Source of the DNA: Heliomicrobium gestii
Lineage (GTDB): Bacteria > Bacillota > Desulfitobacteriia > Heliobacteriales > Heliobacteriaceae
DNA length: 64,000 nt
NCBI RefSeq assembly: GCF_009877435.1
Contig: NZ_WXEX01000013.1
Location: 62,001 to 126,000 of the forward strand
Reading direction: 5' to 3'
Part shown: one piece after another, positions 25,132 to 34,352 of the stretch
How positions within the stretch are numbered: position 1 is the first letter of the stretch
How the letters are laid out: the number at the start of each line of letters is the position of its first letter
Translations under genes and position numbers: made by a program
The notes under the pieces: generated by a model
Databases searched by the model: none
Told to the model about the DNA's origin: nothing
Seen by the model: only the letters and a program-made list of their open reading frames with translations

Positions 25132-26106
25132 ATGATCAACCGAGACAACAAACGGCTGCAAAAACAGGCCGAGCGTGATCGACGCGTGGAAAAACTGCAC
25201 CAGACCTATCCCGAACTGGCCTCGCTGGAACGGCGGCTGCGGTTGACGGGCATCCGCCTCGTTCAGGGGGCCATCGGCCGGCTGACGCCGGAGGAGTTGG
25301 CGGCCCTCAATCAAGAGCGGCAGGAATTGACGGCGGCGCGCCGGGACCTTTTGCAACGGCTGCGCATTGACGCCAGCCTGTTTGAGGTTCACTGGGACTG
25401 CCCCCGCTGCGAGGATCGCGGCTGGACCGATTTTGGCGTCAAATGCCCCTGCCTGATCCAGGAAGAGATCGACGAGGCCTTTGCCCAATCGGGCCTGACA
25501 GGGGATATGAAAAGCCAGACCTTTGCGACCTTCTCCATGGCCTGGTATGAGCGGCAGGAACACCTGCATCCCGGTCTGGCGAGCCGGATGCGGATCGCCG
25601 TGGAGCGCTGCCGTGATTTTTCCGACGCCATCATCGCCGGCAGCGGCAAGGGCAACCTGCTCTTTTACGGCACCGTCGGCACGGGCAAGAGTCACCTGTC
25701 GAGCGCCATCGCCAACCGTCTTTTGGGGGCCGGAAAGACGGTCATTTACCGCACGATCAGCCAGATCATGAGCAGCATCATGGAGGCCAAATTCGATTTC
25801 CAAAACAGCGGGCGCCAGCCGGAGGTGCTCACGGCCTTGCGGTCTGTCGATCTGGTCATCATCGACGACTTAGGGACGGAGAAGCCCACCGACTTTGTCG
25901 TCACGGAACTCTTTGAATTGGTCAACGACCGGTTGCGGATGGGCAAACCGATGGTGGTTTCGACGAACATCGAGTTGGGCGAGCTGGCCTCTTTTTACAA
26001 CCATCGCCTGGCCGATCGCCTGATCATGCAGTCCTACTGCATCCTCTTCGAGGGAAAAAGCATCCGCCAGTTGATGAAGGTGGCCGGACACTCGGCCAAC
26101 GGATAA
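25132..26106 (+). CDS. Helicase loader ATPase (DnaI/DnaC-like)
   Basis: The 324-residue protein is an AAA+ helicase loader. The N-terminal part has zinc-ligand cysteines C90, C93, C105 and C107 (CPRCEDRGW ... CPC). Then come Walker A (GTVGTGKS, 180-187), Walker B (LVIIDDLGTEK), sensor 1 (VVSTNI) and an Arg-finger region (NHRLADRLIM). In this phylum it loads DnaB onto origin DNA together with DnaD-type proteins; the upstream gene is that partner, and DnaB is at 46.2 kb. RBS AGGAGGAG upstream of ATG 25132. Confidence 0.92.
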   Translation: MINRDNKRLQKQAERDRRVEKLHQTYPELASLERRLRLTGIRLVQGAIGRLTPEELAALNQERQELTAARRDLLQRLRIDASLFEVHWDCPRCEDRGWTDFGVKCPCLIQEEIDEAFAQSGLTGDMKSQTFATFSMAWYERQEHLHPGLASRMRIAVERCRDFSDAIIAGSGKGNLLFYGTVGTGKSHLSSAIANRLLGAGKTVIYRTISQIMSSIMEAKFDFQNSGRQPEVLTALRSVDLVIIDDLGTEKPTDFVVTELFELVNDRLRMGKPMVVSTNIELGELASFYNHRLADRLIMQSYCILFEGKSIRQLMKVAGHSANG

Positions 26107-26146
26107 GGGCAAAGGCCACCTTGCGGCGAAAAGGGGGTGACCCGCC

Positions 26147-26872
26147 GTGAACGCCCTCGATATCCTGATCGTGAGCCTGATAGCCTTCACCTTTTATCGG
26201 GGATACCGCCGGGGATTGCTGGCCTCCCTCTTGGGTGTGGGCGCCTTTTTTTTCGTCTTCCCCTTGGCGACGTCTCTCTATAAGCCGCTGGCGGAACTGC
26301 TCGACCGCCAGGTGGGGGCGGTGACGGCCTTGCAGGGATTTTTCCTGCAACGGTTCACCCCGTCGCTCCCGGCGGCCCAGGTGCGTCCCGATGTGGCGCC
26401 GAGCCTGAATCTGGAGCGGGTGCTCAAGGACCTGCCCTTGCCCGACTTTTACAAACAGGAGATGGCGAGGCAACTGTCCGACCTGAACATGGTCGCGCCA
26501 GAGGGCGTGCGAAACCTGGCCGAACTGGTCGCCAACTATGTGGCCCACTCGGTCTGGAACAGCATCATCTTTGTTCTCTTTTTTCTGGTGATGGCCCTCG
26601 GGGTGAAGATGGCCGTCGCCGGTTGGATCCGCCTGCGCGGCGACGGCTTTATCGGCAGGGCCGACAAGCTGCTCGGCGGGGTGCTCGTCTCCCTGACCGC
26701 CTGGGTGGTGACGGCGGCCGTCCTGTCCTGGTTTTTCGCCGGTCCTGTCGCCGGGGCGTCGCCGCTGCGGGTGGAGACACAGCCCTTGTACGAGACATCG
26801 CGGCTCATGCCCTATGTCAACGCGTCGAATCGGTGGATTGGCGAGCGCTTTACCGGCTACACTTTCCGGTGA
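26147..26872 (+). CDS. cvpA: CvpA-family membrane protein
   Basis: The 241-residue protein has four hydrophobic segments. The first carries the CvpA hallmark MNALDILIVSLIAFTFYRGYRRGLLASLLGV, and the fourth lies near GRADKLLGGVLVSLTAWVV. A hydrophilic loop of about 60 residues sits between segments 2 and 3. CvpA proteins are needed for colicin V export in E. coli and for envelope homeostasis elsewhere. ATG with GGGGTGA upstream. Confidence 0.82.
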   Translation: MNALDILIVSLIAFTFYRGYRRGLLASLLGVGAFFFVFPLATSLYKPLAELLDRQVGAVTALQGFFLQRFTPSLPAAQVRPDVAPSLNLERVLKDLPLPDFYKQEMARQLSDLNMVAPEGVRNLAELVANYVAHSVWNSIIFVLFFLVMALGVKMAVAGWIRLRGDGFIGRADKLLGGVLVSLTAWVVTAAVLSWFFAGPVAGASPLRVETQPLYETSRLMPYVNASNRWIGERFTGYTFR

Positions 26873-26978
26873 ACGACCACGTTGTGGCCGCCGGAGGCGA
26901 CGGCGGCTCGCCGCCCCGGAGGGAATGCGTCCTGAAGCAGCCTGGAGCCCTTTCGTGGGAACAGAGAGGAGCGCGAAT

Positions 26979-28436
26979 ATGGAAAACAATGAAAACCACA
27001 AGGCAACAAACCCCCTGACCTGGCAGACCGAACCGGTCTGGGACCGCTTGAGCGCCGATGAACGCCAGCAGATGATGGCCTTTGCTGAGGGCTACCGTCG
27101 CTACCTGTCGACCGTCAAGACGGAGCGGGAGTCCGTCGAATACGTGGAGCAGCGCGCCCGCGCCCAGGGCTTTGCGCCCTTTGCGGAAAAGGCGGCCCAG
27201 GGGATCCAGGCCGGCGACAAGGTCTATTTCGTCAATCGCAACAAGGCCATCCTGCTCGTCCAGGTCGGCGCGCGCCCCCTGGCCGAGGGGATTTCACTCG
27301 TCGGCGCGCACCTGGACACGCCGCGGATCGACCTGAAGCCGAACCCGCTTTATCAGGACGAGAAGATGGCCCTCTTTAAGACCCATTACTACGGGGGCAT
27401 CAAGAAGTACCAGTGGCTGACCATTCCCTTGGCCCTGCACGGCGTCACCATCCTTCCCGACGGCACAGTCCGCAGGATCAACCTGGGCGAGGCCCCAGAA
27501 GACCCCGTCTTCACCATCACCGATCTGTTGCCCCACTTGGCCAAGGAGCAGATGGAGAAAAAGCTCTCCGAGGCCATCGAAGGCGAGGGGCTCAATATCC
27601 TCGTCGGCGGTCTGCCGGCAGGCCAGGGAACGGGCGGAGCGGCAGCGGAGAAAGAGGCCAACCGCTTCAAGCAGGCCGTGCTGGAGATCCTGCACCGCCA
27701 TCTGGCGATGACGGAGGAGGACTTCCTGTCCTCGGAGTGGCAGGCCGTGCCGGCCGGCGCGGCTCGCGACATCGGCTTTGACCGCGCCTTTGTGGGCGGC
27801 TACGGCCAGGATGATCGTGTCTGCTGCTACACGGCGGCGGAGGCGCTCTTCGACCGCGCCGGCGGCGGGCGCACCGCGGCGGTGCTCCTGGTGGATAAGG
27901 AGGAGACCGGCTCCGACAGCAACACGGGGATGCGGTCGCGCTTTTTTGAAAACGCCCTGTCCGAACTGATCTACGCCGCCACGCCGGGCGGCGATCGCAT
28001 GCCGCCGGAACTGACCCTCCGGCGCTGCCTCTTCAATACGAAGGCCCTGTCGGCAGATGTGCTGGCGGCGATGGACCCCAATTACGGCGGCGTCCTCGAC
28101 GAGCGCAACGCCGCGCGGATGGGCTTCGGCGTCGCCGTGGCGAGGTACACCGGCAGCCGGGGCAAGTACGGCACGTCGGAGGCGAACGCCGAATTCATGG
28201 CCGAAGTGCGCCGGATCTTCCAGACGGCAGGGATCGCGTGGCAAAGCGGCGAATTGGGCAAGGTGGACCAGGGCGGCGGCGGCACGATCGCCCAGTTTCT
28301 CGCCATCTACGGGATGGAAGTGCTCGATTGCGGCGTGCCCTTGTTGAGCATGCATGCGCCCTTTGAAGTGGCCCACAAGGCCGATGTCTATATGGCCTAC
28401 CGGGCCTATAAGGCCTTTTTGGAGGGCGACGGCTGA
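26979..28436 (+). CDS. M18-family aspartyl aminopeptidase
   Basis: The 485-residue protein has the M18 co-catalytic zinc motifs: GAHLDTPRIDLKP (first His and Asp), DKEETGSDSN (Glu pair), the Asp of LDERNAAR, and the terminal SMHAPFEVAHKADVY (His). It removes N-terminal Asp or Glu, or general residues, from peptides in the cytoplasm. ATG 26979 has GAGAGGAG; an in-frame start at 26814 would overlap the CvpA gene. Length is normal for the clostridial members. Confidence 0.93.
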   Translation: MENNENHKATNPLTWQTEPVWDRLSADERQQMMAFAEGYRRYLSTVKTERESVEYVEQRARAQGFAPFAEKAAQGIQAGDKVYFVNRNKAILLVQVGARPLAEGISLVGAHLDTPRIDLKPNPLYQDEKMALFKTHYYGGIKKYQWLTIPLALHGVTILPDGTVRRINLGEAPEDPVFTITDLLPHLAKEQMEKKLSEAIEGEGLNILVGGLPAGQGTGGAAAEKEANRFKQAVLEILHRHLAMTEEDFLSSEWQAVPAGAARDIGFDRAFVGGYGQDDRVCCYTAAEALFDRAGGGRTAAVLLVDKEETGSDSNTGMRSRFFENALSELIYAATPGGDRMPPELTLRRCLFNTKALSADVLAAMDPNYGGVLDERNAARMGFGVAVARYTGSRGKYGTSEANAEFMAEVRRIFQTAGIAWQSGELGKVDQGGGGTIAQFLAIYGMEVLDCGVPLLSMHAPFEVAHKADVYMAYRAYKAFLEGDG

Positions 28437-28464
28437 CCAGAAAATCGTTCCGGGGGGAGAATCC

Positions 28465-28890
28465 ATGAGCAAAGAAACAGGCGCGGCGGCCCGGCCGGAA
28501 GCGCCCGTGATGGGAAAAGATCTGTCCGGCCTTTCGACGGCCTTTGCCTTGCCGGAAAATTCAGTGCTGTTGATGACGGCCGATCGCATCGGCCGGGGCG
28601 ACGACGAACTGGGCAGGGTGCTCGTCAAGTCCTTTTTGTACACCCTGTCTCAGGCCGACGTGATCCCTAAGACGATCATTTTTCTCAACAGCGGCGTCCA
28701 CCTGCCCTGTGAGGATTCGGAAACGCTGCAGAGTCTGCTGGCGCTGGAGGAGCGGGGCGTCGAGATCCTCAGCTGCGGCACCTGCCTCGACTTTTATAAA
28801 CAAAAAGAAAAATTGGTGGCCGGCAAGGTGAGCAACATGTACGCCATCGTGGACATGCTGACCCGGTCCACCCATGTGGTCACCCTGTAA
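28465..28890 (+). CDS. DsrE-like protein (YedF C-terminal domain only)
   Basis: The 141-residue protein has a DsrE/DsrF-like fold: NSVLLMTADRIGRGDDELGRVLVKSFLYTL, IIFLNSGVHLPCEDSETL, and GVEILSCGTCLDFY. This matches the C-terminal domain of the selenium-metabolism protein YedF, but the N-terminal TusA/SirA domain is missing and replaced by a 30-residue tail. The Cys of SCGTC could take part in sulfur or selenium relay. ATG 28465 has GGGGGGAG upstream. Confidence 0.8.
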   Translation: MSKETGAAARPEAPVMGKDLSGLSTAFALPENSVLLMTADRIGRGDDELGRVLVKSFLYTLSQADVIPKTIIFLNSGVHLPCEDSETLQSLLALEERGVEILSCGTCLDFYKQKEKLVAGKVSNMYAIVDMLTRSTHVVTL

Positions 28891-28893
28891 GCG

Positions 28894-29925
28894 GTGATGA
28901 GAAAAGAAAAGCAACCCTTCTGGCGGCGCTGGCAGCCCTGGCGCGCCTGGAAGACGGCGGCGCAAGACCCCGCCGCACAGGTTCGCCACATGTTGCGCGA
29001 CCTGGGAGAGGGCATCGTCCCGCCACAGGAGCGGTTGGCCCAACTGCTGGCGGCGCCGCCAGAGGAGCGGAGCCGCTGGTGGCAGGAGGCTGTCGGGGCG
29101 GAAACCGCCGGAGCCGAAACTGCCGGAGCATCGGCGCCGGACGCCGGACCGGCCGCGCCGGCGAGCGTCGCCTGGCGGCTGGCGCGCATCCTCCAGTTGG
29201 AGCCCCATTGGCAGGCCGTCATGGCGGCGCCCCAATCAGGGCCGAAGGAACAGGTGATCGAGGCCGTGGGACCGCTGCTGCTGCCGGAGGCGTTGCCACT
29301 CTTGCAGGCGGCGGTCCTGGACCGGTCGCCTTCGGTCGGTCTGGCGGCGACGGCCTACTTGGCCCGGTCGGCCGACGCGCATGTAACGGCCTTCTTCCTC
29401 GACCTGCTCCAACGCCCTGACGGCGGCCCTTGGATCGACCGGGCCGCCCGGGGGTTGGCGGCGCGCCGTTCCATCGACGGACCGGCCATCTGGCGCCGCC
29501 TGCTGGCGATGACCGGCGACGGCCAGGCGTTGTTGCGCCTGCGCGCCTGGGAGGTGCTGGCCTCTTTCGGACCGCCGGCCGAGGGGGAAGCGGTGGAGCA
29601 CCTGGAGCCGTGCCTGCGGGCCGCTCTGGGGGATCCCGACGCGGCGGTGCGGGCTCGGGCGGCCGAAGCGACGGGGCTCTTGGCCCGCGGAGGATTGGCC
29701 CTCGAACTGGTGGCCGCCGCTCGTGACGGCGACGCCCGCGTGCGGGCCGAAGCGGCCCGCGCCCTGGGGCGGCTGGCCGCCCTGGATCTGATGGGGAGTG
29801 AGGGCGCGGACGCCGGGAAGACCCGGGAGGCTGTCCGGCAGGCGCTCACCGACTGCCTGGCCGACGAAGACTACCGGGTCAGCGGATGCGCCCGGCAAGC
29901 GCTCCATTACATAGCAGAGGCGTGA
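28894..29925 (+). CDS. HEAT-repeat protein
   Basis: The 343-residue protein has an Arg/Trp-rich start (RKEKQPFWRRWQPWRAWK) and then several HEAT/PBS-lyase-like repeats, for example LGDPDAAVRARAAEATGLLA, DGDARVRAEAARALGRLAAL and DEDYRVSGCARQALHYI. Such arrays bind proteins. It begins 3 bases after the preceding stop and ends 8 bases before the MscS gene, so the three are probably one operon. GTG 28894 or ATG 28897 may start it. Confidence 0.8.
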   Translation: MMRKEKQPFWRRWQPWRAWKTAAQDPAAQVRHMLRDLGEGIVPPQERLAQLLAAPPEERSRWWQEAVGAETAGAETAGASAPDAGPAAPASVAWRLARILQLEPHWQAVMAAPQSGPKEQVIEAVGPLLLPEALPLLQAAVLDRSPSVGLAATAYLARSADAHVTAFFLDLLQRPDGGPWIDRAARGLAARRSIDGPAIWRRLLAMTGDGQALLRLRAWEVLASFGPPAEGEAVEHLEPCLRAALGDPDAAVRARAAEATGLLARGGLALELVAAARDGDARVRAEAARALGRLAALDLMGSEGADAGKTREAVRQALTDCLADEDYRVSGCARQALHYIAEA

Positions 29926-29933
29926 GGTGAGAT

Positions 29934-30854
29934 ATGCTGAACTGGTTGTCCGAGTTCACCCATGGGCGGGCGGTGGCGATGGGGCTAGGGGACTGGGCGC
30001 AGCCGATCGCCGCCTTTGTCACAGGAGCGGCCCACCTGCTCTTCGCCCTCTTTCTGGCCTGGATCGCGCTGCGCTTCGGCGACAAGGCCATCGATCAGGT
30101 CTTTCGCCAGCGCCTCGGTATCCACATCATCGATGAAAAGCGGGGCGCCACCCTGGCGTCGCTGTTGAAGAGCCTGCTCTTTTACAGTGTCTTTTTCATC
30201 GTCGCCCTGGAGATTTTGAACACCGTCTTTGGCGTGCAAACGCAGGCGCTGCTGGCCGGCGCCGGCGTCGTCGGCGTGGCCGCCGGTTTTGGCGCCCAGA
30301 GCCTCGTTCGCGACGTGATCACCGGCTTTTTTATCATCTTCGAAAACCAGTACGCCGTCGGCGAGTTTGTCACCATCGGCAAGTACATGGGCGTCGTGGA
30401 GGAGATCGGCCTGCGGGTGACCAAGGTCCGCGACCTGACGGGCGAACTGCACATCATCCCCAACGGCCAGGTCAAAGAGGTGAGCAACCGCAGCCGCGGT
30501 CCCATTCAAGCCCTCGTCGACATCGGCGTCGCCTATGAAGAGGACATCGACCGGGCGCTGGTGGTCCTCGAAGCGGCGGCGAAGGAACTGGCCGCAGAAT
30601 GGGCCGATCAGATCACAGATGGACCGACGGTGCTCGGCGTCACCAACCTGGGGCCCTCGGAAGTGGTGATCCGCGTGACCGCCAAAACGGCGCCCCTGGA
30701 ACAGTGGCGGGTCGAGCGGGAGATGCGGCGGCGTTTCAAGGCGGTCCTGGACCATGCCGGCATCGAGATTCCCTATCCGCGGCAGGTGCTGGTCCCCTAC
30801 GGACGGAGTTCCGCCGTTGAGATGGCCACGACCGGCGACGGTTCCCGCAAATGA
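29934..30854 (+). CDS. MscS-family mechanosensitive channel
   Basis: The 306-residue protein has three membrane helices; the third (AGAGVVGVAAGFGAQSLVRDVITGFFIIFENQYAVGEFV) is the pore-lining helix with the MscS Gly/Ala pattern. The beta domain with ELHIIPNGQVKEVSNRSR and a C-terminal alpha/beta domain follow. It opens under membrane tension to release solutes during hypo-osmotic shock. In many Firmicutes an MscS-type gene sits beside DUF951 and YchF near the origin, as here. Confidence 0.93.
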   Translation: MLNWLSEFTHGRAVAMGLGDWAQPIAAFVTGAAHLLFALFLAWIALRFGDKAIDQVFRQRLGIHIIDEKRGATLASLLKSLLFYSVFFIVALEILNTVFGVQTQALLAGAGVVGVAAGFGAQSLVRDVITGFFIIFENQYAVGEFVTIGKYMGVVEEIGLRVTKVRDLTGELHIIPNGQVKEVSNRSRGPIQALVDIGVAYEEDIDRALVVLEAAAKELAAEWADQITDGPTVLGVTNLGPSEVVIRVTAKTAPLEQWRVEREMRRRFKAVLDHAGIEIPYPRQVLVPYGRSSAVEMATTGDGSRK

Positions 30855-30864
30855 GGTGAGCGAG

Positions 30865-31074
30865 ATGGCCCATTTCTCCATCGGCGACAAGGTTCGCCTG
30901 CGCAAGACCCATCCCTGTGGGTCCACGGACTGGGAGATCACCCGGACAGGCATGGATTTTCGCATCCGCTGCCTCGGCTGTGACCACCAGGTGCTGATCC
31001 CGCGGGTGAAGTTTGAAAAAGCGGTCAAAACGGTCATCGCCCGCGTGGGCGAGCCTGAGCCGCCCAAAAAATAA
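30865..31074 (+). CDS. DUF951 protein
   Basis: The 69-residue protein matches DUF951: FSIGDKVRLRKTHPCGSTDWEITRTGMDFRIRCLGCDHQVLIPR. Conserved CG and CxxC residues suggest a small nucleic-acid- or metal-binding beta barrel; function unknown. ATG 30865 has GAGGTGAG upstream. It follows MscS by 10 bases and is closed by a strong terminator. Confidence 0.92.
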   Translation: MAHFSIGDKVRLRKTHPCGSTDWEITRTGMDFRIRCLGCDHQVLIPRVKFEKAVKTVIARVGEPEPPKK

Positions 31075-31112
31075 AGCGCATCCCGCCGGCAGGGCGCGGG
31101 ATGCGCTTTTTT
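31074..31112 (+). terminator. Terminator of the DsrE-HEAT-MscS-DUF951 unit
   Basis: AAGCGCATCCCGC (31074-31086) pairs with GCGGGATGCGCTT (31096-31108), then TTTT. Confidence 0.92.
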
Positions 31113-31153
31113 CCATTATCCAGGCAATACTAGCGGGTGGAGGTGATCCGCCC

Positions 31154-31507
31154 ATGGGCGTTGATCGCAAGAAACTGGCCTTATTGCTGTTCGAGACGGC
31201 TGCGGAGATCCGCTGGGAGCGGGCGGAAGAGGCGGCCTGCCGTGCCCGCCGGTGTCGCGTCGGCGACACGGTTGGCGCTGTCGTCGCGTCCCCTGTCCCG
31301 GAAAAGGAGGCGATCGAGGGGGCTGCCGTCGTTGCTCCCCTTGGCAGCGGCGACAGCGGCCTTGTCGCCGGGCGGGTGGACCGAAGGGGCGACAGCAGCC
31401 GTCCGGCTTCCCTGGTCGCCGCCGGTGTGTCCGGCCGTTCCTTCCCCGACATTCCGGTAGTCGTCGAGACGCCAATGACCGTCTTTGTAGACCAGCCGCA
31501 CCCATAA
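31154..31507 (+). CDS. Possible gene antisense to the 31181-32644 gene
   Basis: An open frame of 117 codons starts at ATG 31154, 6 bases after a perfect GGAGGTGAT (31139-31147). The start MGVDRKKLALLLFETAAEIRW looks protein-like; the rest has no motif. It lies almost wholly opposite the 3' end of the longer membrane-protein gene. Either the site is coincidental or the two genes overlap. Confidence 0.3.
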   Translation: MGVDRKKLALLLFETAAEIRWERAEEAACRARRCRVGDTVGAVVASPVPEKEAIEGAAVVAPLGSGDSGLVAGRVDRRGDSSRPASLVAAGVSGRSFPDIPVVVETPMTVFVDQPHP

Positions 31508-32644
31508 CTCATAGTCGACGCTTTTTTCCAGTCGCCGGTTGTTGACCTGGTAAGAGCTGAAGGTGCTCACATCGGCGACGGCTTCCACCGTATTGTCGTG
31601 GGGCTCGATCGCCACATCGCGCACGAGAAAGACGCGGATATTGAACTCCGGCTTTTCAAACTGTTTGTAGCGGGAAAAGAAACCCTGCCAGTCGTGGATC
31701 GCCTGTTCCGCATCGTCACGGCGGGGAGAGGCGTCGGTGAGGGCCTCCTCGATGAGGTGCTTATCGTTTGTGGTAATGGCTTGTCCCAAACGGGTAAAGT
31801 CCCCCTGTATATGGGTCCGCACCACCTTGGCCGCCTGGGTGTATTCAGCCAGGCGTTCCGGCGGGTAGGCTTCCGGCGGGGTCAGGTAGTGGTCCCAGGC
31901 GCGGTTCAGGCCCCAGATCAGGCCCGCCCCCAGGGGGATCAGGAGCGCCGCGGCGAGGCCGTAGGCGACCCAACGGCTTTTGAAGAGTTGGGCCGGCCAT
32001 TGGCGCAGTGTCGAAGTCACGCCGGCAACAAAGCCGGTCCGCGTCGCCGGCGGCGCGTTGCCCGATTCTGCCGTTGGCGCGGCCGGATCGGCGGCGGCAT
32101 TGGCGATGGCGGGGGCAGCGGCGGCAACGGCGCCGGAAGCAACGCCGATAGGCGCGCCGAGGTCTGCGCCAAGGACGTCACCAAGGCCCTCACTGAGAGG
32201 GTCGCGGGATGAGCTGTCAGAGGAGCCCCTGATGCCAGTCAGGGCTTCGAGACCATCGGAGGGTCCGTCCAGCGCGCTGGGGATCCCACCGAGCCCCCCG
32301 AAGCCATCCAAGCCATCCAAGCTACCCAAGCCGTCTAACCCATCCAATCCACCCAGGGCGTCTAGCCCAGTTGAACCGTTCGATTCCGCCGCTTCTGATG
32401 CGCTCGGCCCCGTGAGTTCACTCGAACTGCCGGGGGTTTCTCCCGGGGCGGTGGCGAAATCCCCGCCTTCGGGATAAACATCACCAGCGCCAGCGGGGCT
32501 AAGGGATTCATCGGACGGCGGTGACGCCGTCTCCGGGGAAGCCGATGCTTCCTCAAGGCGTTGCAAATCCGCCTCCAGATCGGCGAGGGAGAGACTGTCA
32601 ATATTCAAAGCTTCGTCAAAAGGAGAGTGTTGCTCATCGGCCAT
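31181..32644 (-). CDS. Membrane protein with Gly-Leu-Asp repeats
   Basis: The 487-residue protein has an acidic Ser/Glu-rich N-terminus, then a repeat zone (about 93-125) built on GLDGL/GLGSL units. A disordered Ala-rich region follows, then one membrane segment (about 228-248, YGLAAALLIPLGAGLIWGL). The external part (about 265-395) contains SSYQVNNRRLEKSVDYELWVRL and a YKDGHWRLDDY motif, like a small lipocalin/SnoaL-type accessory domain. The C-terminal 85 residues are low-complexity. Family not recognised. ATG 32644 has GGAGCTACG upstream. Confidence 0.7.
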   Translation of the reverse strand: MADEQHSPFDEALNIDSLSLADLEADLQRLEEASASPETASPPSDESLSPAGAGDVYPEGGDFATAPGETPGSSSELTGPSASEAAESNGSTGLDALGGLDGLDGLGSLDGLDGFGGLGGIPSALDGPSDGLEALTGIRGSSDSSSRDPLSEGLGDVLGADLGAPIGVASGAVAAAAPAIANAAADPAAPTAESGNAPPATRTGFVAGVTSTLRQWPAQLFKSRWVAYGLAAALLIPLGAGLIWGLNRAWDHYLTPPEAYPPERLAEYTQAAKVVRTHIQGDFTRLGQAITTNDKHLIEEALTDASPRRDDAEQAIHDWQGFFSRYKQFEKPEFNIRVFLVRDVAIEPHDNTVEAVADVSTFSSYQVNNRRLEKSVDYELWVRLVYKDGHWRLDDYRNVGEGTAGHTGGDQGSRTAAVAPSVHPPGDKAAVAAAKGSNDGSPLDRLLFRDRGRDDSANRVADATPAGTAGRLFRPLPADLRSRLEQQ

Positions 32645-32803
32645 GATCGTAGCTCCTTATTGCGCAGCGATTGATACAGGAGATGTCACGATTATTGTAC
32701 TATAACCGATAGGGAGATGGACTTAAATTCTCTTAAAAATGTCGTAAAAAAACGTCATCAAAAAAAAGGATCGCCTGTCAAAGACATCCCTTATCGCAAA
32801 TAT

Positions 32804-32947
32804 TCAATCGTCCTTGAAGATGGAGCCGAAGACAACAAACAACACGATGATTCCCAGCACAAGGAGGACCTGCCCCTTGTCGTCTTCCAGATAGTCCTTC
32901 CAGCGGTCCAACTTGCCGAACCAGTCGGAACTGCTTTGCTTGGCCAT
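32804..32947 (-). CDS. Small (47-residue) membrane protein
   Basis: The frame is MAKQSSSDWFGKLDRW, then KDYLEDDKGQ, then a hydrophobic helix (VLLVLGIIVLFVVFGSIF) ending KDD-stop. A GGGGAGGTG site lies 5 bases before the ATG. The protein has an acidic amphipathic N-terminus and one membrane helix. It is too short for common ORF length limits and is conserved-looking in composition. Function unknown. Confidence 0.7.
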   Translation of the reverse strand: MAKQSSSDWFGKLDRWKDYLEDDKGQVLLVLGIIVLFVVFGSIFKDD

Positions 32948-33139
32948 GGTTGCACCTCCCCAAAAGGGTTCTCAGCACAACCTATGCCGCAAGCGATCGT
33001 CCGGCAACACCGTATTTTGCGCCCGAATGTCCGCGTCCACCGGCTTCTCGCTTCTCCCTTGCGCCGGTCTTGCAATCCCCCAGGCCTTGGTCTAAACTAA
33101 ACGGTGGCAAAGTGTAAATTTCATCGGGAGTTGATCGTT

Positions 33140-34240
33140 GTGCCGGTCCAGGCGGGTATCGTCGGGTTGCCCAACGTGGGCAAATCCACCTTGTTCAATG
33201 CCATCACCAAGGCGGGCGCGGAGGCCGCCAATTATCCCTTCTGCACCATCGAACCGAACGTGGGCGTGGTGGAGGTCCCCGATCCCCGGTTGGACAAGCT
33301 GACCGAAATGGTCAAACCGAACCGGGTGGTTCCCGCTGTTGTGCGGTTTGTTGATATCGCTGGTCTGGTCCGGGGCGCCTCCAAGGGCGAAGGGCTTGGC
33401 AACAAGTTCCTGTCCCACATCCGCGAGGTGGACGCCGTGATCCATGTGGTTCGCTGTTTCGAAGATCCCGACGTGACGCACGTCGATGGCAAGGTGTCAC
33501 CCTTGCGGGACATCGACACGATAGAGCTCGAACTGATCCTCTCCGACTTGGAGACGGTGGAACGCCGCATGGATCGGGTGCAAAAGATGCTCAAATCGGG
33601 CGAGAAGAAAGCCCAGGAAGAGATGACTGTGCTGCAGAAACTGCGGGCCGCCTTTGAAGACGAGAAACCGGCCCGGTCCATCGACTGGACGCCGGAAGAG
33701 GCCGAGATCGTCCGCAACCAGTTTTTGTTGACGAGCAAGCCCCTCCTCTACGTGGCCAACGTCTCTGAAGAGGACGTGGGCAAGGCGGACAACCCGCTGG
33801 TCCAGGAGGTGCGCGCCCGGGCAGAGCGCGAAGGCGCCGGCGTCGTCGTCATCTGCGCCAAGATCGAAGCGGAGATCGCTGAGTTGACCGATCCGGAGGA
33901 GCGCGCTGTTTTCCTGGAGGATCTGGGCCTGGAAGAATCAGGTCTCGATCGGCTGATCCGGGAGACCTACACCCTGTTGGGACTGATCACCTACTTCACC
34001 GCCGGTGTGCAAGAGGTCCGCGCCTGGACGATCACCCGCGGGACGAAGGCGCCCCAGGCGGCCGGTGTCATTCACACCGATTTTGAGCGCGGCTTCATCC
34101 GGGCCGAGGTGACGGCCTATGATGATCTGGTGAGCTGCGGCAGCCAGACGGCGGCTCGTGAAAAGGGCGTCCAGCGCCTCGAAGGCAAGGAGTATGTCAT
34201 GAAGGACGGCGACGTGGTCCACTTCCGCTTTAACGTGTGA
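33140..34240 (+). CDS. ychF: Ribosome-associated GTPase YchF
   Basis: The 366-residue protein is an Obg-family GTPase. [18 protein letters not shown] holds G1, the switch region is [31 protein letters not shown] is G3, and the TGS region ends [11 protein letters not shown]. The G4 motif is the altered NVSEED, as expected for YchF, which prefers ATP. GTG 33140 has GGGAG 9 bases upstream, giving the usual [12 protein letters not shown] start. Origin-proximal neighbour of ssb in many Firmicutes. Confidence 0.96.
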   Translation: MPVQAGIVGLPNVGKSTLFNAITKAGAEAANYPFCTIEPNVGVVEVPDPRLDKLTEMVKPNRVVPAVVRFVDIAGLVRGASKGEGLGNKFLSHIREVDAVIHVVRCFEDPDVTHVDGKVSPLRDIDTIELELILSDLETVERRMDRVQKMLKSGEKKAQEEMTVLQKLRAAFEDEKPARSIDWTPEEAEIVRNQFLLTSKPLLYVANVSEEDVGKADNPLVQEVRARAEREGAGVVVICAKIEAEIAELTDPEERAVFLEDLGLEESGLDRLIRETYTLLGLITYFTAGVQEVRAWTITRGTKAPQAAGVIHTDFERGFIRAEVTAYDDLVSCGSQTAAREKGVQRLEGKEYVMKDGDVVHFRFNV

Positions 34241-34352
34241 TCGAGCCGACCGAAACGGCCAGGGATCATCGTAGAATTTGCGGAAGGCCGTTGCTTCCCA
34301 TCGAATCAGATGATAAAATTGAAAATAAATGGAATGAAAAGGAGAAATTGCC

